Below, in pieces: positions 5,712-9,568 of a DNA stretch of 9,568 bases (its first letter is position 1; each line of letters starts with the position of its first letter). The notes beneath the pieces were generated by a model that ran no database searches, had not been told where the DNA came from, and was given only the letters and a program-made list of their open reading frames with translations. Source of the stretch: Lishizhenia sp033720595 (GTDB taxonomy: Bacteria; Bacteroidota; Bacteroidia; Flavobacteriales_D; Crocinitomicaceae); assembly GCF_033720595.1 (NCBI RefSeq), contig NZ_JAWWCF010000115.1:1-9568 (forward strand), in the 5' to 3' direction. The translations under genes were made by a program, and so were the position numbers.

Positions 5712-6320
5712 TTATATATCCTCTCGTTTCGATTTTGGAGTATACAAAATGATGATTTGAATGAGTATACCAGCAATGACTAAAAAGATGATTTCAATTT
5801 GAGTAAATAGCTCAATGGATTCCATGGCTTTATTACTCTTAAGCATCTGAAGCTTTCCTTCAGAAACTTGAAGTTTGGATAATTTATAAAGACTTTCATC
5901 TATCCCCGCAATTAATTCAACAAAGGCATCTTTTTCAGAAAGCTCTCCAGAGAAATAATCTAGTTCCATTTTGTCAAAACTTTCTAATTGAGTTTTTAAA
6001 ACTTCGAAAATATCGGATTCTTTCTTCGTGAGTTTTGTTTGTTCATACTTTTCAATGAGTACATCTATTTTGTCACTTAAATTTGCATGATTGCGTTCGA
6101 ATAAAAGGGTGTCTGCCGTAGCTAATGTGAGTTTCTTTTTTTGTACGAGGTGAGAGATATCAAAGATGATATCGCTGGCTACGATTCTGTCTTTATAAAT
6201 GGTTGTAGTAGAATTTCGAAGTTTACTGAAATTGTCTCTATCGATTAAGTTGGTGGCCAATACAATTCCAAAAATTAGTACTATCCCTGAGACCCATTTT
6301 ATTTTATTGAATACTTTCAT
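5712..6320 (-). CDS. Stand-alone four-helix-bundle (4HB_MCP-like) membrane protein
   Basis: 202 residues. A short cytoplasmic start (MKVFNKIK) leads to membrane helix 1 (about 9-25). A wholly helical, charged extracytoplasmic region follows (about 26-170), then membrane helix 2 (about 173-193, IEIIFLVIAGILIQIIILY) and a tiny tail PKSKREDI. The segment after helix 1, with IYKDRIVASDIIFDISHLV, resembles the ligand-binding four-helix bundle of methyl-accepting chemotaxis proteins and some kinases. No HAMP, kinase or MCP signalling domain follows, and the gene ends in its own terminator, so it is a sensor module without an output domain rather than an obvious truncation. It may signal through a separate partner. 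The family call is by pattern only, with no strict motif to check. Confidence 0.65.
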   Translation of the reverse strand: MKVFNKIKWVSGIVLIFGIVLATNLIDRDNFSKLRNSTTTIYKDRIVASDIIFDISHLVQKKKLTLATADTLLFERNHANLSDKIDVLIEKYEQTKLTKKESDIFEVLKTQLESFDKMELDYFSGELSEKDAFVELIAGIDESLYKLSKLQVSEGKLQMLKSNKAMESIELFTQIEIIFLVIAGILIQIIILYTPKSKREDI

Positions 6321-6472
6321 GAGAATATTTTTTTGGTCAAAAACCGTTTATGGTGAATAACGAAGATATAAATTAAAACGATGATTTACCCATCCTTCGT
6401 GTTTTGTATCAAGAATAAATTAGGGGTGAAGAATGAGGTATCATTTTACAATATTTCCGGAAGCTTTTATTG

Positions 6473-6490
6473 AAAAAAAAGAAGTGCTTC
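6473..6490 (-). terminator. Weak terminator candidate after the SDR gene
   Basis: On the minus strand GAAG-CA-CTTC is followed by eight T, 10 bases after the stop of the gene at 6500-7489. The stem is only 3-4 bp, so the T-run is the main evidence. Nothing else notable is seen in the 179 bases between the two minus-strand genes. Confidence 0.35.
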
Positions 6491-6499
6491 ATTCAAATA

Positions 6500-7489
6500 T
6501 TAATAAAATTCTTTTCCCCACAACCTCAGTTTTTCTTTAGCTTGTAAGTGTTTTACTCCTCCTATTGCTTCTACCCATTGTGAAAGGTCCTTTAAAGTGT
6601 CATCAAAAGTAATTGCAGAAGTATAGCCTAACTCTCTTTTAATTTTTGAAAGATCTAAAACCATATTTTGAGTTAACCCTCTTACGAGTAAGGGAGTAAA
6701 TCCACCAATTTTAAAAAAGGCCAAAACCTTCAAGAGTAGAATGCTAATTTCCTTTTCACTTATTTTTTGAGGATAAAGTGCTTTGATAAGTTTTCTTACA
6801 TTTTCAATTAAAATGTATTCATCATCATCTGCAATATTGTAGGTGCGTATTCCGGTGAGAGATGAGGCCATACATAGTTCTATTGCCTTAGCCATATTAT
6901 CGTAATGGGTCATGGAAACTTTAATGTCCATTTTCCCCGGTCTACTAAACTGATTGTTTTTGACCAACTTTAAAATTCTGGGGATAATTTGTGTGTCACC
7001 CACCCCGTAAAACGCACGAGGACGAAGTATAAAGCATTGCTCTTTTTGAAATTCATTTTCAATCACTTCTTCGGCCAAAAGTTTTGATTGACCATAAGAA
7101 GACAACAACTTATTGTTTTGGTTTCCCGCCATTTCTTCTTGTATCGGTAGTGAATCTGGTAAATAAACAGAGGAGGAAGAAATGTAGATGAATTTATCAC
7201 AATTTTGTGCGGCTTTCAGTGTGTTTCTGGTTCCAACCACGTTCGGAGTGTAGAGTGACTTAAGAGGAGCCTTGTCGTCAGAGTATGCTGCTGAATGAAT
7301 ACAAATGTCGGCTTCCGGTAATTCATAGGGTGTACAAATATCAGCTTGAATATATTTTGCAAGTTTTAGCAATTCTTTGGGAGGGTTGTTGTCTCTTCCA
7401 GTTGCTATCACTTCATGCCCTTTAGCCACAAAATAGCGAACCATTGCTCCGCCAAAAGCTCCAGTGGCTCCAGTAATAATAATTCGCAT
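6500..7489 (-). CDS. NAD(P)-dependent epimerase/reductase, extended SDR family
   Basis: 329 residues. The N-terminal Rossmann fold has GATGAFG (7-13) for dinucleotide binding, an acidic AD (49-50) for the adenine ring and HSAA (65-68). The catalytic set is visible: Ser in YISSSSVY (102-109) and the YxxxK motif YGQSK (132-136). It ends with a substrate-binding region of the 3-beta-HSD / sugar-epimerase type (YNIADDDEY, RELGYTSAITFDDTLKDLSQWV). It should oxidise, reduce or epimerise a hydroxyl or keto group; the substrate cannot be told from sequence, and a sugar nucleotide, steroid-like or polyketide-like compound are all open. The gene is divergent from the dikinase-like gene across only 54 bases, which suggests shared control and perhaps a shared pathway. 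Confidence 0.88.
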   Translation of the reverse strand: MRIIITGATGAFGGAMVRYFVAKGHEVIATGRDNNPPKELLKLAKYIQADICTPYELPEADICIHSAAYSDDKAPLKSLYTPNVVGTRNTLKAAQNCDKFIYISSSSVYLPDSLPIQEEMAGNQNNKLLSSYGQSKLLAEEVIENEFQKEQCFILRPRAFYGVGDTQIIPRILKLVKNNQFSRPGKMDIKVSMTHYDNMAKAIELCMASSLTGIRTYNIADDDEYILIENVRKLIKALYPQKISEKEISILLLKVLAFFKIGGFTPLLVRGLTQNMVLDLSKIKRELGYTSAITFDDTLKDLSQWVEAIGGVKHLQAKEKLRLWGKEFY

Positions 7490-7543
7490 ACATTACATTT
7501 TAAGTTGAGTTTAACTCCTATTTATTTCGTTAAATTAGTGATT
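7490..7543. promoter_or_regulatory. Divergent promoter region with small inverted repeat
   Basis: 54 AT-rich bases between two divergent start codons must hold the 5' signals of both genes unless they reach into coding sequence. GAGTT-T-AACTC at 7507-7517 is a perfect inverted repeat and may be an operator. I find no full match to TTG / TAnnTTTG in either direction. Confidence 0.4.
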
Positions 7544-9568
7544 ATGACAGACACTTCGAAAATTGGACAATCAAATTTGAACCAAATTGGTGGTAAAGCA
7601 CAAGGATTGTTGAATTTACAGGCTTGTGGACTAACTCTTCCTCATTTTGTAATTATCGATTTCGATACAATTTCTTCATGGAATAATGATCGTACTGAAT
7701 GTCAATCTTGGATAGATGAAAACTTCAATGCGTTGGACACAAACAAACTTTGGGCAGTGCGATCAAGTTCAGCCAATGAGGATTCGAAGGAACAGTCTTT
7801 TGCAGGGCAATTTAAAACTGTCCTAAACGTTGCATTCACAGATTTATCGGAGACCATTATGGAGGTGATTTCTTCTTATGCTGAAAGCAATGTATACGGT
7901 ACGGAGACACCCCACTTTGGTGTCATTATTCAAGAAATGATTGATTCAGAATATTCTGGAGTTCTGTTTTCTAAACACCCTGTCGACTATACAAAGCATC
8001 ATCCTTTGGTAAATTTAATTCCAGGTTTGGGAGATAAATTAGTGTCGGGAGAGCTTGAAGGAATGCAAGTGGAGCTGAAAGAAAATGAATTGGTTTATCA
8101 TGACTTAAAGGAGTGCTATCATGGAGTTTCTGTAAAAGCAGGAAAAGAAACAAGGATTGAGAAATCAGTTGGAGACTTAAAAGATATTATTTCCAAGTTT
8201 AGTGATCTTTTCAAAGCTGGACTTTACAAATTAGAGCAATACTTAAAATGTCCTGTAGATGTAGAAATTGCCATAGCTGGAGATAACTTGTTTTGGTTGC
8301 AAGTTAGACCCATGGTAAATAGATCTTTGAAGGAGAATATCATTATCTGGGATAAAACGCAGGCAGAGGGAAACTATGGAGGAATAACACTTCCTTTAAC
8401 GGTTTCACATGTTCAAAAAACCTACGGAAGTGTGTACGTAAAAGGTTCTGAAATGATAGGATACAGTCCTAGAATTTTAAACCAGAATAAAGCGGATATG
8501 CATCGAATTGTAGATAGTATTCATGGAAGATTATACTATAACCTGAACGCATGGCAGGGTAACTTGTATCAAATGCCTTTTGGAAAGAAATTGGTGCAGT
8601 TACTGCCCAAAATATGGAATATGGAAGCGGTCGATTTTAAGGCTCCTCCATTGCGACATAATTTTCTGGAAAGGGTGAATATATTTTTTCAATTATTGAT
8701 CAAGTTAATACGATCTAAAAAGTACAATGCTTTATTTGATGACGCTTACGAGGCGGCGTTAAAGCAATATAACCCAAAAGACTTTCATCAACTAAGCTTG
8801 GAAAATCAGTTAACCATTTATCAATCTATGATGGATAAAATGGGGAAGAGTGCCTTTGCTGCTATCTCAAATGGTTTTTATACCATGATTAGCTTCTTCT
8901 TACTGAAGAGCGGTTTAAAGGGTTCTAAAATAATAACAGACCACCCTAATTTTATTAATGATGTTTTGCGTGCAGAAGGTGAAGTAACCTCTGTTCAGCT
9001 TCTTCATAGTTACGAAGAACTTGTAAATATTATCCTAGATGATGAGCAGCTGAAGGAGTTGTTTAAGACAAAGGAAGTATCCGATATTTGGAAAGAATTG
9101 ACCCAAAAGTACCTGGAATTAGATGAAAAAATTAAAGAATATATTCGTTTGTATGGGGATAGAACCAAATCGAGTGAATTGAAAATGGAAACCACCACCT
9201 TTAAGCAAGATCCATTATTGTTTATTGAGCTGTTACAAGAATCCATCCGTATATCGGTGGTATCTACTGAGCAAAAGAGGAAGGAAAGCCCTACAGATTA
9301 CAGATCTATATTAAAAGCATATTATCCAATAAATTTTCTTTGGAGGTTGTTTCTGGTAAATAGGGTGAAGGGATTAATTTTTAGGTTTAAATCCCGTGAA
9401 AATTTCAGGTATAAACGAACACGTATTTTCTCAATATTTAGAGATATGTTCTTGAGCATGGGAAATAATCTTGTTGAATTGGGGTATCTCAATACTCAAA
9501 AAGATATATTTTATCTTACAGTAGATGAGTTGTTTACTGAAAATTTAAGAGAGGGGTATAATAAGCTC
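7544..9568 (+). CDS. PEP-synthase / rifampin-phosphotransferase-like protein (3' end outside window)
   Basis: The frame is open from ATG 7544 to the end of the window, 675 codons. Residues about 1-257 are the PPDK N-terminal ATP-grasp domain: GGKAQGL (16-22), VRSSSANED (72-80), SFAGQF (85-90), QEMIDSEYSGVLFSKHP (130-146), GLGDKLVSGE (161-170) and the VEIAIAGDNLFWLQVRP end (240-256). EGNYGGITLPLT (275-286) opens a long helical middle domain with YGDRTKSSELKMET (537-550); the last visible part, DIFYLTVDELF, is what precedes the swivelling His domain in such proteins. Relatives (PEP synthase, rifampin phosphotransferase, about 870 residues) transfer a phosphate from ATP through that His. The middle domain favours a small-molecule phosphotransferase over true PEP synthase; the acceptor is unknown. 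The His domain is not visible here. Confidence 0.88.
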   Translation, partial: MTDTSKIGQSNLNQIGGKAQGLLNLQACGLTLPHFVIIDFDTISSWNNDRTECQSWIDENFNALDTNKLWAVRSSSANEDSKEQSFAGQFKTVLNVAFTDLSETIMEVISSYAESNVYGTETPHFGVIIQEMIDSEYSGVLFSKHPVDYTKHHPLVNLIPGLGDKLVSGELEGMQVELKENELVYHDLKECYHGVSVKAGKETRIEKSVGDLKDIISKFSDLFKAGLYKLEQYLKCPVDVEIAIAGDNLFWLQVRPMVNRSLKENIIIWDKTQAEGNYGGITLPLTVSHVQKTYGSVYVKGSEMIGYSPRILNQNKADMHRIVDSIHGRLYYNLNAWQGNLYQMPFGKKLVQLLPKIWNMEAVDFKAPPLRHNFLERVNIFFQLLIKLIRSKKYNALFDDAYEAALKQYNPKDFHQLSLENQLTIYQSMMDKMGKSAFAAISNGFYTMISFFLLKSGLKGSKIITDHPNFINDVLRAEGEVTSVQLLHSYEELVNIILDDEQLKELFKTKEVSDIWKELTQKYLELDEKIKEYIRLYGDRTKSSELKMETTTFKQDPLLFIELLQESIRISVVSTEQKRKESPTDYRSILKAYYPINFLWRLFLVNRVKGLIFRFKSRENFRYKRTRIFSIFRDMFLSMGNNLVELGYLNTQKDIFYLTVDELFTENLREGYNKL

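Noticed and set aside
7971..8153. Minus-strand frame of 60 codons
   Set aside because: It lies fully inside the PEP-synthase-like gene, whose frame is supported by conserved motifs throughout.
9010..9246. Minus-strand frame of 78 codons, Ser/Asn rich
   Set aside because: It is a reverse-strand shadow of the helical middle domain of the dikinase-like gene.
1..9568. Mobile element, CRISPR array or defence island
   Set aside because: No transposase, integrase, phage or nuclease gene, no regular repeat-spacer array and no target-site duplication were seen.

Overview
The window looks like chromosome of a Flavobacteriales-type member of the Bacteroidota. The evidence is AT-rich DNA, two proteins with type IX secretion (T9SS) C-terminal sorting domains, promoter-like sites of the Bacteroidota form (TTG, about 20 bases, TAnnTTTG), no Shine-Dalgarno dependence, and gene families typical of that group. 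I see no insertion sequence, phage gene, CRISPR array, tRNA or rRNA.

Left end (1-1872): the 3' end of a T9SS cargo gene is followed by a strong terminator. Next come a second, complete T9SS-sorted secreted protein and, convergent to it, a small DUF3124 lipoprotein. The 1873-2148 gap holds a good plus-strand promoter match pointing at a perfect palindromic terminator, so it may encode a small RNA.

Centre (2066-5465, minus strand): this is an assimilatory sulfate reduction operon in the order DUF2061 membrane protein, cysH, cysD, cysN, closed by a terminator at 2065-2093. CysD and CysN form ATP sulfurylase (sulfate to APS). CysH is of the type without an iron-sulfur cluster (PAPS to sulfite), so an APS kinase and a sulfite reductase must lie elsewhere. 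The operon has an unusually long upstream region of about 240 bases. It contains a short reading frame with tandem Cys codons at its end, interrupted by an in-frame TAG, followed by small hairpins, two of which exclude each other. This resembles a cysteine-responsive leader and is the most interesting regulatory signal here. A degenerate 19-base tandem repeat lies further upstream.

Right part (5648-9568): a stand-alone four-helix-bundle sensor-like membrane protein (minus), then an extended-SDR NAD(P)-dependent epimerase/reductase (minus). Divergent from the latter, across 54 bases, is a large PEP-synthase/rifampin-phosphotransferase-like protein that runs off the window at residue 675. The last two may act in one unknown small-molecule pathway; that link rests only on their divergent arrangement.
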